From: Gammaproteobacteria bacterium
GTDB lineage: Bacteria > Pseudomonadota > Gammaproteobacteria > JAUZRS01
Assembly: GCA_030949385.1 (NCBI GenBank)
Contig: JAUZSP010000007.1
Location: forward strand, 193,210-257,209
Direction of reading: 5' to 3'
DNA: 64,000 nucleotides
The translations under genes and the position numbers were made by a program. This document shows positions 23,817 through 33,028 of the stretch, piece by piece. Position 1 is the stretch's first letter. The number at the start of each line of letters is the position of its first letter. The notes under the pieces were generated by a model, which saw nothing but the letters and a program-made list of their open reading frames with translations, was not told the origin of the DNA and did no database searches.

Positions 23817-25772
23817 ATGGCCACTTCTAAAGACGATATGAACCAAAAACTGACTTTTCGACGTTTTGAGGACGGTGATAGTGAATACCGCTCCGCAGGC
23901 GACATAATTTTAAACGAGGACACATCGTACAAATGCCCGACTTACGTGCATCGTACGCCTCCTTGCCAAGGCAGCTGCCCCTCTGGTGAGGACATTCGTG
24001 GCTGGTTGGACATCGTTCGTGGTATCGAACTGCCTCCCGAAGGCATGGAAATGTCGGAATACGCTTTCCGTCGTTCCACCGACGCCAACCCCTTCCCCGC
24101 CATGATGGGTCGTGTTTGCCCAGCACCGTGTGAAGACGGCTGTAACCGCAACAACGTCGAAGAGTTTGTCGGCATCAACTCCGTTGAGCATTTCATCGGT
24201 GATGAAGCGTTCAAAAACGGCTACACCTTTGACGTACCCGCCTTCAACGGCACTCGCATCGCCATCATCGGTGGCGGCCCTGCGGGCATGGCTGCCGCTT
24301 ACCAACTGCGTCGCAAAGGCTACGGCAGTGTGATTTTTGATGATCATGAGCAACTTGGCGGCATGATGCGTTACGGCATCCCAGGATACCGTACCCCTCG
24401 TGAAGTACTTGATCACGAGTGCAAACGTATTTTAAACATGGGCGAAATCGAATTCCGCGCCAACACCCGCGTCGGTCGTGACGTGGCCGTGGCTGACTTG
24501 GAAAAAGAATACGCTTCTGTTTTATGGGCCTTGGGTTGTAAATCCGGTCGTGGCTTGTTTGTGGACGGCTGGGAAGGCACTCCTAACTGCGTCTCCGGCG
24601 TGGCGTTCTTAGAAGCGTTTAACACCGGCAAGCTGCACGTTGCAGCGGACAAAGTGGTCTGCGTTGGTGGTGGTGATACCTCCATTGATGTGGTCTCTGT
24701 GGCACGTCGTCTGGGTAAAATCACCAACTTGCCTGAACATGAAAAACCCGAGCATGTGATCGGCGGTTACGTCGCCCACGATTCAGCCTACGCTGCGGCT
24801 CGTGAAGGCGCACAGGTCACATTGACCTCCTTGTTCCCGAAAGAGAACATGACCGCTGCCGAACACGAAGTCACCGACGCACTGACCGAAGGGGTTACCA
24901 TCCTTGAAGGTGTGATGCCCATTGCGTTGGTTAAAAACGCCGAAGGTCGTGCCACCGCTCTGCGCGTTGCCAAATGCACCGTGGACAGCGCCGGTCGTCC
25001 GACCCCAGTTGAAGGTTCTGAATACGACATCGAAGCCGATCTGATCGTCTCCGCCATCGGCCAAGGCGGTGATCTCACCGACCTGGAAGAGATGAACAAC
25101 GGTCGCGGTCTGATTGACGCCGACAAATTTTACCAAGTACCTGGTAAAGCCGGTCACTTCGTCTGTGGTGACATCGTCCGTCCTCATCTGTTGACCACCG
25201 CCATCGGCCAAGCGTCCATCGCCGTTGACAGCATCATTCACTACCTCAATCAAGAAGAGCAGAGCAAACGTCCAAAAGTGGATGTGCATCACTTCAACCT
25301 GCTCAGCAAATTGCAAGAGACCGATTTAGCACCAGAATCCTTTGACGACAGTGACGGTGATCTGCGTGGTACCGATGATGCAAAATTTGCCATCCACAAC
25401 TACGAAGATCGCTCCAATCAAGAGATCATCTCTTCTGACAAACTCTTCTTGGGTCATTTTGGTCACACGCCTCGCATCCATCGTGATGAAGTGGTTCCCA
25501 GCTCTGAAGAAGTTTTGGGTCACTTTGAAGAACGACTGATTGCCCTCAGCGACGATCAGGCGGTTGAAGAAGCCAAACGCTGCATGAGCTGCGGTATGTG
25601 TTTTGAGTGTGATAACTGCGTCATTTTCTGCCCTCAAGATGCCATCTTCCGCGTCAAGAAATCCGAAAAAACCACCGGCCGTTATGTGGACACCGACTAC
25701 TCTCGTTGTGTTGGTTGCCACATCTGTTCCGATGTCTGCCCCACCGGCTACATCGACATGGCTTTGGGTTAA
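23817..25772 (+). CDS. dsrL: DsrL, NAD(P)H-linked iron-sulfur flavoprotein
   Basis: 651 residues. It begins with a cysteine-rich segment (CQGSCPSGEDIRGWL and VCPAPCEDGCNR) as in glutamate synthase small subunits. Next come an FAD-binding motif, IAIIGGGPAGMAAAY (about 149-163), and an NAD(P)H-binding motif, VVCVGGGDTSIDVV (about 281-294). The C-terminal ferredoxin domain has CMSCGMCFECDNC and CVGCHICSDVCP (about 592-645). DsrL couples DsrAB to NAD(P)H and is essential for sulfur oxidation in Allochromatium. AGGAGGACGGGC gives a very strong ribosome binding site. Its presence between dsrK and dsrJ is typical of oxidisers. Confidence 0.97.
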   Translation: MATSKDDMNQKLTFRRFEDGDSEYRSAGDIILNEDTSYKCPTYVHRTPPCQGSCPSGEDIRGWLDIVRGIELPPEGMEMSEYAFRRSTDANPFPAMMGRVCPAPCEDGCNRNNVEEFVGINSVEHFIGDEAFKNGYTFDVPAFNGTRIAIIGGGPAGMAAAYQLRRKGYGSVIFDDHEQLGGMMRYGIPGYRTPREVLDHECKRILNMGEIEFRANTRVGRDVAVADLEKEYASVLWALGCKSGRGLFVDGWEGTPNCVSGVAFLEAFNTGKLHVAADKVVCVGGGDTSIDVVSVARRLGKITNLPEHEKPEHVIGGYVAHDSAYAAAREGAQVTLTSLFPKENMTAAEHEVTDALTEGVTILEGVMPIALVKNAEGRATALRVAKCTVDSAGRPTPVEGSEYDIEADLIVSAIGQGGDLTDLEEMNNGRGLIDADKFYQVPGKAGHFVCGDIVRPHLLTTAIGQASIAVDSIIHYLNQEEQSKRPKVDVHHFNLLSKLQETDLAPESFDDSDGDLRGTDDAKFAIHNYEDRSNQEIISSDKLFLGHFGHTPRIHRDEVVPSSEEVLGHFEERLIALSDDQAVEEAKRCMSCGMCFECDNCVIFCPQDAIFRVKKSEKTTGRYVDTDYSRCVGCHICSDVCPTGYIDMALG

Positions 25773-25794
25773 TCAACAACAACGGAGCATCATT

Positions 25795-26211
25795 ATGGCC
25801 GGTTCTTACCGAGGCATAACGTTGCTGTCCACTCTGCTAGGGGGGCTGCTTATGGCAGCCTCCCTGTTGGCATCTGCGGGAGTTTCGGCTCCCGTTGTGC
25901 CGCAAGGCAAAGGTGAACAGTGCGTTGAACCCACCGCTGACATGCGCAAAAATCACATGGAGTATCTGCTCCATCAACGTGATAAAACCGTGCGCCAAGG
26001 CATTCGTACCAAACAACACAGCCTGAAAGAGTGCATTAACTGCCACGTTCAAGCCAACAAAGCGGGTGATTATCCCAGCGTTCACACCAATAACAGCGAA
26101 CAACATTTCTGCGACAGCTGCCACAGCTACGCGGCGGTTAAAATCGACTGTTTTGATTGTCACGCCGACCGCCCTGCATCTCCCTCTGCCGCCAAAGGTG
26201 CCAAACCATGA
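25795..26211 (+). CDS. dsrJ: DsrJ, periplasmic trihaem cytochrome c
   Basis: 138 residues from ATG 25795, with CGGAGC upstream. An N-terminal hydrophobic signal/anchor (about 8-30) is followed by three haem-binding motifs: CINCH (80-84), CDSCH (106-110) and CFDCH (119-123). Cys43, in GEQCVEPTADM, is the likely counterpart of the unusual cysteine haem ligand found in DsrJ. It is the periplasmic redox subunit of DsrMKJOP. The stop overlaps dsrO in ATGA. Confidence 0.95.
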   Translation: MAGSYRGITLLSTLLGGLLMAASLLASAGVSAPVVPQGKGEQCVEPTADMRKNHMEYLLHQRDKTVRQGIRTKQHSLKECINCHVQANKAGDYPSVHTNNSEQHFCDSCHSYAAVKIDCFDCHADRPASPSAAKGAKP

Positions 26212-26945
26212 GCGATCAGCACATTAACGCCTATCGTCGCCGTTTTCTCGGCGGTGCCGGTGCTCTTGCCGCCCTAACCGTCGCGCCTGGCTTGCTGCTT
26301 AACGTTGTGAAAGCCAAACCGGCGGCTGAAGCGGTCAGCAACACAACCCGCTGGGGTCTGTTAATCGACGCCAATAAGTGCGGTGAAGGCTGTAACGATT
26401 GTGTTACCGGCTGTAATGAAGAGCATGGCCTAAAAGAAATTCACGGCCCCGCCACAGACGCACAGTGGATTCGTACCGTCAAAGTGCGTGATACCAGCAC
26501 CCAACACGTGACCCACTTGCCGATGATGTGTCAGCACTGTGAAAGCGCTCCTTGTGTAGACGTCTGCCCAACGGGTGCCTCTTTCAAACGTGAAGACGGC
26601 ATCGTTTTGGTGGACAAACACACCTGCATCGGCTGCCGTTACTGCATGATGGCCTGCCCATATAAAGCACGTTCTTTTGTGCATGAACATCTGACCGAAC
26701 AGAAACCCGACGTGCCTCGCGGCATCGGTACCGTTGAATCCTGCACGATGTGTGTTCATCGGGTGGACAAAGATGGCGATCAAGCCATTACTGCCTGCGC
26801 AGAAGCCTGCACCCACGACGCCATTTTGTTTGGTGATCTGAACAATCCCGACAGCGACATTTCCAAGCGTCTGGAAAAAGAAGGCGGCACCCGCATCCGT
26901 GCAGATCTTGGACTCAACCCTGGTGTGCGTTACCAAGGTATTTAA
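26208..26945 (+). CDS. dsrO: DsrO, Tat-exported four-cluster ferredoxin subunit
   Basis: 245 residues from ATG 26208. The N-terminus has a twin-arginine signal, YRRRFLGGAGALAAL. The mature part has four clusters of cysteines, among them CGEGCNDCVTGC, CQHCESAPCVDVC, CIGCRYCMMACP and CTMCVHRV. It resembles periplasmic ferredoxin subunits that pair with NrfD-like proteins, here DsrP. It passes electrons between DsrJ and DsrP. Start overlaps the dsrJ stop. Confidence 0.95.
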   Translation: MSDQHINAYRRRFLGGAGALAALTVAPGLLLNVVKAKPAAEAVSNTTRWGLLIDANKCGEGCNDCVTGCNEEHGLKEIHGPATDAQWIRTVKVRDTSTQHVTHLPMMCQHCESAPCVDVCPTGASFKREDGIVLVDKHTCIGCRYCMMACPYKARSFVHEHLTEQKPDVPRGIGTVESCTMCVHRVDKDGDQAITACAEACTHDAILFGDLNNPDSDISKRLEKEGGTRIRADLGLNPGVRYQGI

Positions 26946-26969
26946 CCGTTATTGTTTGGGAAAGCTGTT

Positions 26970-28193
26970 ATGAAAATAGCCTATCGTACCATTGAAGGCC
27001 GCAGTCGCGGCTACTTTGCCCTGTTTGGGGTTCTTGGCCTGTTCGTTCTGGCCGGTCTGGGAGCCGCTCACCACATGGAGAGCGAAGGTCACTGGATCAC
27101 CGGCATGAACAACCAGATCGTCTGGGGTATGCCCCATGTGTTTGCGGTCTTTTTGATCGTCGCCGCCTCTGGCGCGCTCAACATCGCCTCGATCTCTTCG
27201 GTGTTTGCCAAAACCGCCTACAAACCGCTGGCGCGCCTCTCAGGGCTGCTCTCCATCGCCTTGTTGGCCGGTGGTTTGATGGTCTTGGTTTTGGATTTGG
27301 GTCGCCCAGATCGCCTCATCGTTGCCATGACCACCTACAACTTCAAGTCGATTTTTGCTTGGAACATCATCCTCTACAACGGCCTGTTCGCCATCGTAGC
27401 GATTTACATCTGGATGATGATGGAAGGGCGTTTTAACAAATACAGCCGCACCGTTGGTATGGCCGCCTTTATCTGGCGGCTGCTGCTCACCACCGGTACC
27501 GGCTCCATCTTTGGTTTTTTGGTGGCACGTCAAGGCTACGATGCGGCCATTATGGCGCCGATGTTTGTTGTCATGTCCTTCTCCTTTGGTTTGGCCATCT
27601 TTCTGCTGGTTCTGATGGCCTCGTACAAATGGTCTGAACGCCCTCTGGGTGATGCCACGGTAAAGCGTCTGAAAAACCTGTTGGGTGTGTTTGTTGCCGG
27701 TGTGCTCTATTTTGTCTTGGCCTACCACCTGACCAACCTCTACGCCACCGAACACCACGGTTATGAAGCGTTCTTGTTGTTGGGTGAAAACGGCGGCGGC
27801 ATTTACAGCAACCTGTTCTGGATCGGTCAAATTCTGCTCGGCAGCTTGGTGCCATTGGCGCTGCTCTACCACCCCGTCACCGGTAAAAACCGCGTCATGC
27901 TCGGTTTTGCCTCGGTGCTGATCATCTTGGGTGGTCTGGCACAGATGTACACCATCATCATCGGTGGCCAAGCCTTTCCAATGACGATGTTTCATGGCAT
28001 GGAAGTGAGCAGCAGCTTTGGGGACGGTGTCACCGCCAGCTACGCTCCCAGCACTTGGGAAGTGATGCTTGGCGTGGGCGGTTTTGCCATGGCTCTGGTG
28101 ATCGTCACCGCAGCGGTCAAAATTCTGGCCTTTTTGCCTGAAGACCTCAGCGATGAAGTCGCCGATCCGCACACGGCCTCCAAAAGCACATAA
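26970..28193 (+). CDS. dsrP: DsrP, NrfD-like quinone-interacting membrane subunit
   Basis: 407 residues from ATG 26970 (GGGAAAG upstream; a TTG at 26952 is in frame but less likely). It has about ten membrane helices and the NrfD/PsrC pattern, including LDLGRPDRLI near 110, and conserved ETxxTG-like loops. DsrP links DsrO to the quinone pool. It is the last DsrMKJOP gene; a strong terminator follows before dsrN. Confidence 0.95.
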   Translation: MKIAYRTIEGRSRGYFALFGVLGLFVLAGLGAAHHMESEGHWITGMNNQIVWGMPHVFAVFLIVAASGALNIASISSVFAKTAYKPLARLSGLLSIALLAGGLMVLVLDLGRPDRLIVAMTTYNFKSIFAWNIILYNGLFAIVAIYIWMMMEGRFNKYSRTVGMAAFIWRLLLTTGTGSIFGFLVARQGYDAAIMAPMFVVMSFSFGLAIFLLVLMASYKWSERPLGDATVKRLKNLLGVFVAGVLYFVLAYHLTNLYATEHHGYEAFLLLGENGGGIYSNLFWIGQILLGSLVPLALLYHPVTGKNRVMLGFASVLIILGGLAQMYTIIIGGQAFPMTMFHGMEVSSSFGDGVTASYAPSTWEVMLGVGGFAMALVIVTAAVKILAFLPEDLSDEVADPHTASKST

Positions 28194-28209
28194 GCCACAC
28201 CGTTCAACT

Positions 28210-28240
28210 CCCCAAGCGCTGCCCAGCGTTTGGGGTTTTT
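28210..28240 (+). terminator. Rho-independent terminator between dsrP and dsrN
   Basis: CCCCAAGCGCTG (28210-28221) pairs with CAGCGTTTGGGG (28224-28235), with one G-T pair, and TTTTT follows. It lies 17 bp after dsrP and about 30 bp before dsrN, so dsrN and dsrR receive reduced read-through or have their own promoter. Confidence 0.8.
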
Positions 28241-28268
28241 CTATTTTTAAACTGCCAAAGTTACCTTC

Positions 28269-29648
28269 ATGGCTCATATTCTACTGTCAGCTGCCCATAA
28301 ATCTTCGGGCAAAACCACCATCAGCATCGGTCTCTGTGCCGCCTTTAAAAGCCGAGGTTTAGAAGTTCATCCCTTTAAAAAAGGCCCTGATTACATCGAC
28401 CCCATGTGGCTCAGTCGTGCTGCTGAACATCCCTGCCATACCTTGGACTTTTACACCTCAAAACACAGCGAGATCTTACAAACCGTTGCTCAATATCATC
28501 ATCAATCGGACCTCTGCCTGATCGAAGGCAATAAAGGTCTCTACGACGGCCTTGATCTGGAAGGCAGCAACAGCAACGCCGCGCTGGCCAAATTTTTGCA
28601 CGCACCGGTGATTCTGGTGCTCGACGCGCGTGGCATGACCCGAGGCATTGCGCCGTTAATCTTGGGTTATCAGCAATTTGATCCCGAGGTCAACATCGCT
28701 GGCGTGATCCTCAACCAAGTGGGTGGCAGCCGTCACGAAGGCAAGCTGCGCCGAATTATGGAGCACTACACCGACGTTACGGTTTTGGGTGCGGTGCAAC
28801 GTGACCCTGCTCTCGATCTGGAAGAGCGCCATTTAGGGCTGATGCCAAGCAACGAAGATCATCTGGCAACAGAAAAAATCAGCGCCATCGGCAGCGCCAT
28901 TGCCAAGCAGGTCAATCTGGATCAGCTGCTGGAAATTGCCCAACAAGCGCAATTGCCCACCCCCGCCGTTCCAGCGCCCCTCCCTCTCAACACACAGAAA
29001 AAGGTGCGCATCGGCATCGCTCAAGATGCCGCCTTTGGTTTTTATTACCCCAGTGACCTGCACGCCTTGCAAGACGCTGGAGCCGAGTTGATCAGCATCA
29101 ACACGCTTAAGGATACTCAGCTGCCTAAGATTGACGGCCTCTTTATCGGCGGCGGTTTCCCTGAAACCCAGATGAAGGCGTTGGAAGCCAACACTCAGTT
29201 GCGTCTTGAGATCCATCAAGCAATTGAAAACGGTCTGCCCTGTTACGCCGAATGCGGCGGTCTGATGTACCTTTCAAACGCGATTCATTGGCAAGGTCAA
29301 CGCTGTGAAATGGTCGGCATCATCCCCGCTGAAACCGAAATGCACCCTCGCCCACAAGGACGCGGTTACGTTCGTCTGCAAGAGAACAGCGACAGCCTCT
29401 GGCCACGCGCGGGCAGCGCAGAAATCGCCGCTCATGAGTTTCACTACTCGGCGCTGTCCGGTTTGGAGCATAATCCAGCGTTTAAATTTGCCTACCAGGT
29501 GAAACGCGGCGTCGGCATCGACGGCCAACACGACGGCCTGATCTACAAAAACCTAATGGCCTGCTACAGTCATCAACGTAACAGCCAACAAAACCCGTGG
29601 ACGGGGCGTTTTATCGACTTTGTACGCCACTGCCAAACCCCTGAATAG
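28269..29648 (+). CDS. dsrN: DsrN, sirohaem (a,c-diamide) amidase of the CobB/CbiA family
   Basis: 459 residues. The N-terminal P-loop-like start, ILLSAAHKSSGKTTISIGL, and FKKGPDYIDPMWL are CbiA/CobB signatures. The C-terminal class I glutamine amidotransferase domain carries the catalytic Cys in LPCYAECGGLMYL (about 327-339) and a His in AAHEFHYS. DsrN is thought to make the amidated sirohaem used by DsrAB. It lies downstream of the dsrP terminator. Confidence 0.95.
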   Translation: MAHILLSAAHKSSGKTTISIGLCAAFKSRGLEVHPFKKGPDYIDPMWLSRAAEHPCHTLDFYTSKHSEILQTVAQYHHQSDLCLIEGNKGLYDGLDLEGSNSNAALAKFLHAPVILVLDARGMTRGIAPLILGYQQFDPEVNIAGVILNQVGGSRHEGKLRRIMEHYTDVTVLGAVQRDPALDLEERHLGLMPSNEDHLATEKISAIGSAIAKQVNLDQLLEIAQQAQLPTPAVPAPLPLNTQKKVRIGIAQDAAFGFYYPSDLHALQDAGAELISINTLKDTQLPKIDGLFIGGGFPETQMKALEANTQLRLEIHQAIENGLPCYAECGGLMYLSNAIHWQGQRCEMVGIIPAETEMHPRPQGRGYVRLQENSDSLWPRAGSAEIAAHEFHYSALSGLEHNPAFKFAYQVKRGVGIDGQHDGLIYKNLMACYSHQRNSQQNPWTGRFIDFVRHCQTPE

Positions 29649-29675
29649 ACCCCTTAACCTAATGAGACCAACCTT

Positions 29676-29993
29676 ATGATTACCGTAACCCCCGCTGCTG
29701 CCGTTCAAATTCGCATCGCCGCCAAACAAGGCGAAATGGAAAACATGCCCCTGCGTCTGGCGGTGAGCAAAAGTGCCACCGGCGAATTTCAATACGCCAT
29801 GGGTTTTGATGACGACGAGCACGAAGGCGATCAAACCACCGTCACAGAGGAGATTTCCGTGGTGGTGAACGTCACCAGTTTTGCCCTCTTAGAAGGCACC
29901 ACCATTGATTACGTTGAGCTGGAACCCAGCAAATTCCACTTTATCTTCCTCAACCCCCAAGATCCCAACTATTTAGAGCCATCCGAAGATTAG
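29676..29993 (+). CDS. dsrR: DsrR, cysteine-less IscA-like protein
   Basis: 105 residues of the A-type iron-sulfur carrier fold (MITVTPAAAVQIRIAAKQG at the start), but without any cysteine. The known DsrR of Allochromatium also lacks the metal-binding cysteines and works at the post-transcriptional level of dsr expression. The C-terminus ends in an acidic tail. It lies 27 bp after dsrN. No dsrS-like gene follows. Confidence 0.92.
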   Translation: MITVTPAAAVQIRIAAKQGEMENMPLRLAVSKSATGEFQYAMGFDDDEHEGDQTTVTEEISVVVNVTSFALLEGTTIDYVELEPSKFHFIFLNPQDPNYLEPSED

Positions 29994-29996
29994 CCC

Positions 29997-30026
29997 TTAG
30001 GGGCGCAGGTCAGAATGCGCCCCTAA
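29997..30026 (+). other. Hairpin after dsrR
   Basis: TTAGGGGCGCA (29997-30007) and TGCGCCCCTAA (30016-30026) form an 11-bp perfect stem directly after the dsrR stop. The following CACAATCC is not T-rich, so termination would be weak; it could mark the 3' end of the dsr mRNA. Confidence 0.55.
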
Positions 30027-30194
30027 CACAATCCAAAAGCCTTACAACACGCTTAATTTTGTGTGAGAATATCACCGTTCATAACGAATTATTGGACTTT
30101 TGTCAGATGCGATCAGGAGAATATCGCTACATGGAGGAAAGTCCCAACGGAATAGGGAATATTATTCATAACAACGTAATAGGAAGAGCGACGC

Positions 30195-31712
30195 GTGGAA
30201 AGAGAACAAGCATTAACCGTTCTAGGTCTGGATTCTGAAGCCAGCCTACAAACTGCCGAAATGGCCTATCAATTGATGTGGGATGAGTGCAATTTCACCA
30301 TTGACCAATCCGACTCGGCGCAAGAACGCTTAGAAAGTCTCGATACCATGCAGCACCTAGACAGTGCCGTCACTCTGTTGCGCAATGCCGCCAACCAAAA
30401 ACACGACGATGATGAATTTGCCATCGAAAGCGCTGAAACGGTGATGATCCCTCCAACGGGCGTCACCCTACGTCGCACTTCCGCTCCCAATTTAACCTTG
30501 GCAGACACCTCCGCCATTGACCTTGAGTTAAATCATTCTCGCATCCAAAAAGCCACGCCCAATGATGAGGCTCATCTCCCAATGGACGATGAAGACCACA
30601 ACCCCACCTTGATGGCACCACAACAAGGCGAACTTGAACAGCAACTGGCACAAGACGCACGCAAAACGTCGCTCTCAAAACATCAACACAAGCGCAAAGA
30701 ACAGACCCAGAGCGCCCCGCTTGATCTGAACATGGACAAAACCTTGCTGGGCAAGCGCAGTACGGTCAGTGCCAAACACAAAGCCGAACACGTACTGGAA
30801 TTAAACCAGACCCTGATCAATGGACGCTACACCATCCAAGCCTTTATCGACAAAGGCGGCATGGGCGAGGTTTATCAAGCCTACGACAACATCCGTCGCC
30901 AAGAGGTGGCCATCAAAGTACTGCTGCCCGATCTGGACAAAGACGCTTACGAACGTTTTTTCAATGAAGCGCGCCTTTCCAGCCAACTCAGCCACCAAAA
31001 CATCGTCAACGTTTACGACGTGCAAAAAGACGGCGAACTGATCTTTATGAGCATGGAGCTGCTCAAAGGTGAAAACCTACGCCACCGTATGCGTCGTCAT
31101 CAACGCGCCAATGAGGCCATGCCACAAGCTGAAATCCATCAGCTCGCCATTGCCATGAGCAGCGCTCTTCAATACGCCCACAAAAAAATCATTCACCGCG
31201 ACATCAAACCAGAAAACATCTGGGTCTGTGACAACGGCGAAATCAAACTGATGGATTTTGGCATCGCCCGCACCTTCTCTCACGAACAAGCGATTCAGAC
31301 CCGCACCGTCGCCGGTTCCGTACGTTACATGGCTCCCGAGCAGTTGGGCAGCGGCGACGGCTCTCAAATGCTGGAGATCGACAGCCGCGCCGATCAATAC
31401 GCCCTTGGGGTTATTCTCTACGAACTGCTGAGCAACACCCCACTCTCTGGTCGCATCACGCCCTTGTGTGAGATCAACAGCGACATCAACGAACAGTTGG
31501 CTGAGATTGTGGAAAAAATGCTCGAAGGCAAAGCCGATAATCGCTTCGCCTCGACCAAAGTACTGCATCACGCCCTCAAAACACCCTTGAGCAGCAACAG
31601 CCTGTTCTCACAGTTCTCATCCAAGATGAACAAGCTAGCGCATGAGTCATCCAAAAGTGGATTAATATCAAATCTTGCTCCCAAACTAAGCAGACTCTTT
31701 TTACGTAAGTAG
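30195..31712 (+). CDS. Soluble Ser/Thr protein kinase with acidic N-terminal extension
   Basis: 505 residues, GTG start 30195 with AGGAAGAG upstream. A Hanks-type kinase domain covers about 212-470: glycine loop DKGGMGEVYQAYD, Lys241 (VAIKVLL), HRDIKPEN with catalytic Asp336, DFG-like MDFGIAR with Asp354, and the APE motif MAPEQL. The first 200 residues start with a helical segment (EQALTVLGLDSEASLQTAE) and continue as a low-complexity acidic linker. No transmembrane or PASTA region is present, unlike PknB. It lies 200 bp after dsrR where other species have dsrS. A role in controlling sulfur metabolism is inference from position. Confidence 0.88.
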   Translation: MEREQALTVLGLDSEASLQTAEMAYQLMWDECNFTIDQSDSAQERLESLDTMQHLDSAVTLLRNAANQKHDDDEFAIESAETVMIPPTGVTLRRTSAPNLTLADTSAIDLELNHSRIQKATPNDEAHLPMDDEDHNPTLMAPQQGELEQQLAQDARKTSLSKHQHKRKEQTQSAPLDLNMDKTLLGKRSTVSAKHKAEHVLELNQTLINGRYTIQAFIDKGGMGEVYQAYDNIRRQEVAIKVLLPDLDKDAYERFFNEARLSSQLSHQNIVNVYDVQKDGELIFMSMELLKGENLRHRMRRHQRANEAMPQAEIHQLAIAMSSALQYAHKKIIHRDIKPENIWVCDNGEIKLMDFGIARTFSHEQAIQTRTVAGSVRYMAPEQLGSGDGSQMLEIDSRADQYALGVILYELLSNTPLSGRITPLCEINSDINEQLAEIVEKMLEGKADNRFASTKVLHHALKTPLSSNSLFSQFSSKMNKLAHESSKSGLISNLAPKLSRLFLRK

Positions 31713-32128
31713 TTGATGTTACTCAGTGGGTAAGAAACCAAAAGAATCCCACCGCCCTACAGATCAAGACGGCGTAGGGCGCACTAACCAAAGGGCAGTG
31801 CGCCGATAAAACCAAGCAAGAGCACATCCCCCTCAATCCCCCCCAAAACAACTGCACCAACTATTTCTAACTTATTTTCCTTATAGATAAAAAAGTAATT
31901 AATTTCCTATGTTATTTTTATACCTAAGTCAATAGACTACGATCATCCCATTCAAATAAAGCGACCAAAGGTAATTCGAGTCGTATGAGTTGCACGGAGC
32001 AGAGGATAAACGGATAGGGAGATAACACAGCGGACTGGAACTGTCCGTTGTCAGGAATTAAAGAATGGATTCTTTTTGATATTTGATGAGCTTGCTTCTC
32101 ATCACAGGAATTGAAAAGGAAAACAGCT
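31713..32128. other. Non-coding gap with two hairpins
   Basis: 416 bp with no convincing gene. Near the left end two stem-loops follow each other: GCCCTAC/GTAGGGC (31754-31780) and GGCGCACT/AGTGCGCC (31778-31804), sharing bases and so mutually exclusive. This may be the transcript end of the kinase gene or a small dispersed repeat. The rest (31850-32110) is AT-rich and probably holds the promoter of the response regulator. Confidence 0.5.
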
Positions 32129-32776
32129 ATGAAAATTGGTGTAGTAGATGACCATGAAATGTTCAGCGACTCATTGAGCCTCACCTTTCACTGCCTTTTA
32201 GAAGGCAGTGAAGTATCCAGCTTTTACGACCCCGAGGTGTTCCTCAACTCCATTGATCAAGGCAGCCGTTTCGATCTGCTGCTCATTGATATGAACATGC
32301 CCAAAATGGACGGCCTAAGCCTGTTGCAAGCCTTGCAGGCACGTCATATTGAAACCCCCGTCGTCATTCTCTCGGCGACGGATAACATCGAGATCATTCG
32401 TAAGGTCTGGGATCAAGGCGCAGCGGCTTTTATCTCCAAAACCGGCGGTTGCAGAACGTTGGTCGAAATCCTAAAACGGATTTTAGAAGGCGAACGCTAT
32501 TTATCAGAGCCGATCAAAAAGTCGATCAAACAACTGAAAAAATGCTCAGGTACAGAAGAGGATCAAAAAACCCTCCAGCACCTAGGCATCACCAAAAAAC
32601 AGTTGTCAGTACTAAAATTGATCGTGAAAGGCCACACCAATCAGCAAGTGGCCTCGGTAATGAACGTCAGTGAACATACGATTAAATCCCATGCCAGCGC
32701 CATTTATCGCACTGTTGGGGTACCCAATCGCAGCAGCTGCATTGCTCATGTTAGAACGATGGGGTTGGGCTTTTAA
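32129..32776 (+). CDS. Orphan LuxR/NarL-family response regulator
   Basis: 215 residues from ATG 32129 (AAAAGGAAAACAGCT upstream; ATG 32111 is also in frame). The receiver domain has Asp7/Asp8 (VVDDHEMF), the phosphoacceptor Asp54 (LLIDMNMPKMDG) and Lys in FISKTGG near 106. The C-terminal LuxR-type helix-turn-helix (about 150-210) shows VLKLIVKGHTNQQVASVMNV and SEHTIKSHASAIYRTVGV. No histidine kinase gene is adjacent; the nearest signalling gene is the Ser/Thr kinase. It could act on the dsr promoter palindrome, which is speculation. Confidence 0.9.
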   Translation: MKIGVVDDHEMFSDSLSLTFHCLLEGSEVSSFYDPEVFLNSIDQGSRFDLLLIDMNMPKMDGLSLLQALQARHIETPVVILSATDNIEIIRKVWDQGAAAFISKTGGCRTLVEILKRILEGERYLSEPIKKSIKQLKKCSGTEEDQKTLQHLGITKKQLSVLKLIVKGHTNQQVASVMNVSEHTIKSHASAIYRTVGVPNRSSCIAHVRTMGLGF

Positions 32777-32797
32777 AGCCATCCAAACTAAACCCTA

Positions 32798-32817
32798 GGG
32801 CAGAAAATTTTCTGCCC
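32798..32817. other. Perfect 20-bp palindrome downstream of the response regulator
   Basis: GGGCAGAAAATTTTCTGCCC is fully self-complementary and lies 21 bp after the stop. With no loop longer than the AATT centre and no T-tract, it could be a weak terminator or a protein-binding site. Confidence 0.5.
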
Positions 32818-33028
32818 CTACGCTCCTCCACTCAAAACAAAATCTCCAACAAACCCATAAAACTTCCAATATTCGCCTCAATACGCCCTTTTTTCATTTT
32901 AATTACGCAAAAAAGTTCAAAAATTCATACTTTAGGATGAGGTTTTAAAGTTCTTTTTTCTATAAAATTCTGTGAATCAGTTCTCATATCCAACCGGTAA
33001 AAAATAAAATTTTCTCAAGGAATATCAA

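Noticed and set aside
27240-28277. 345-codon open frame on the minus strand across dsrP
   Set aside because: It is a shadow of dsrP codon usage, His/Gln-rich low-quality translation with no domain, and the plus-strand gene is certain.
30195-31712. Assignment of this gene as dsrS
   Set aside because: The product is clearly a Hanks-type protein kinase; DsrS is a different soluble protein, and no other candidate follows dsrR.
31924-32184. 86-codon minus-strand frame before the response regulator
   Set aside because: It overlaps the certain regulator gene, has no start signal and its translation has no domain pattern.
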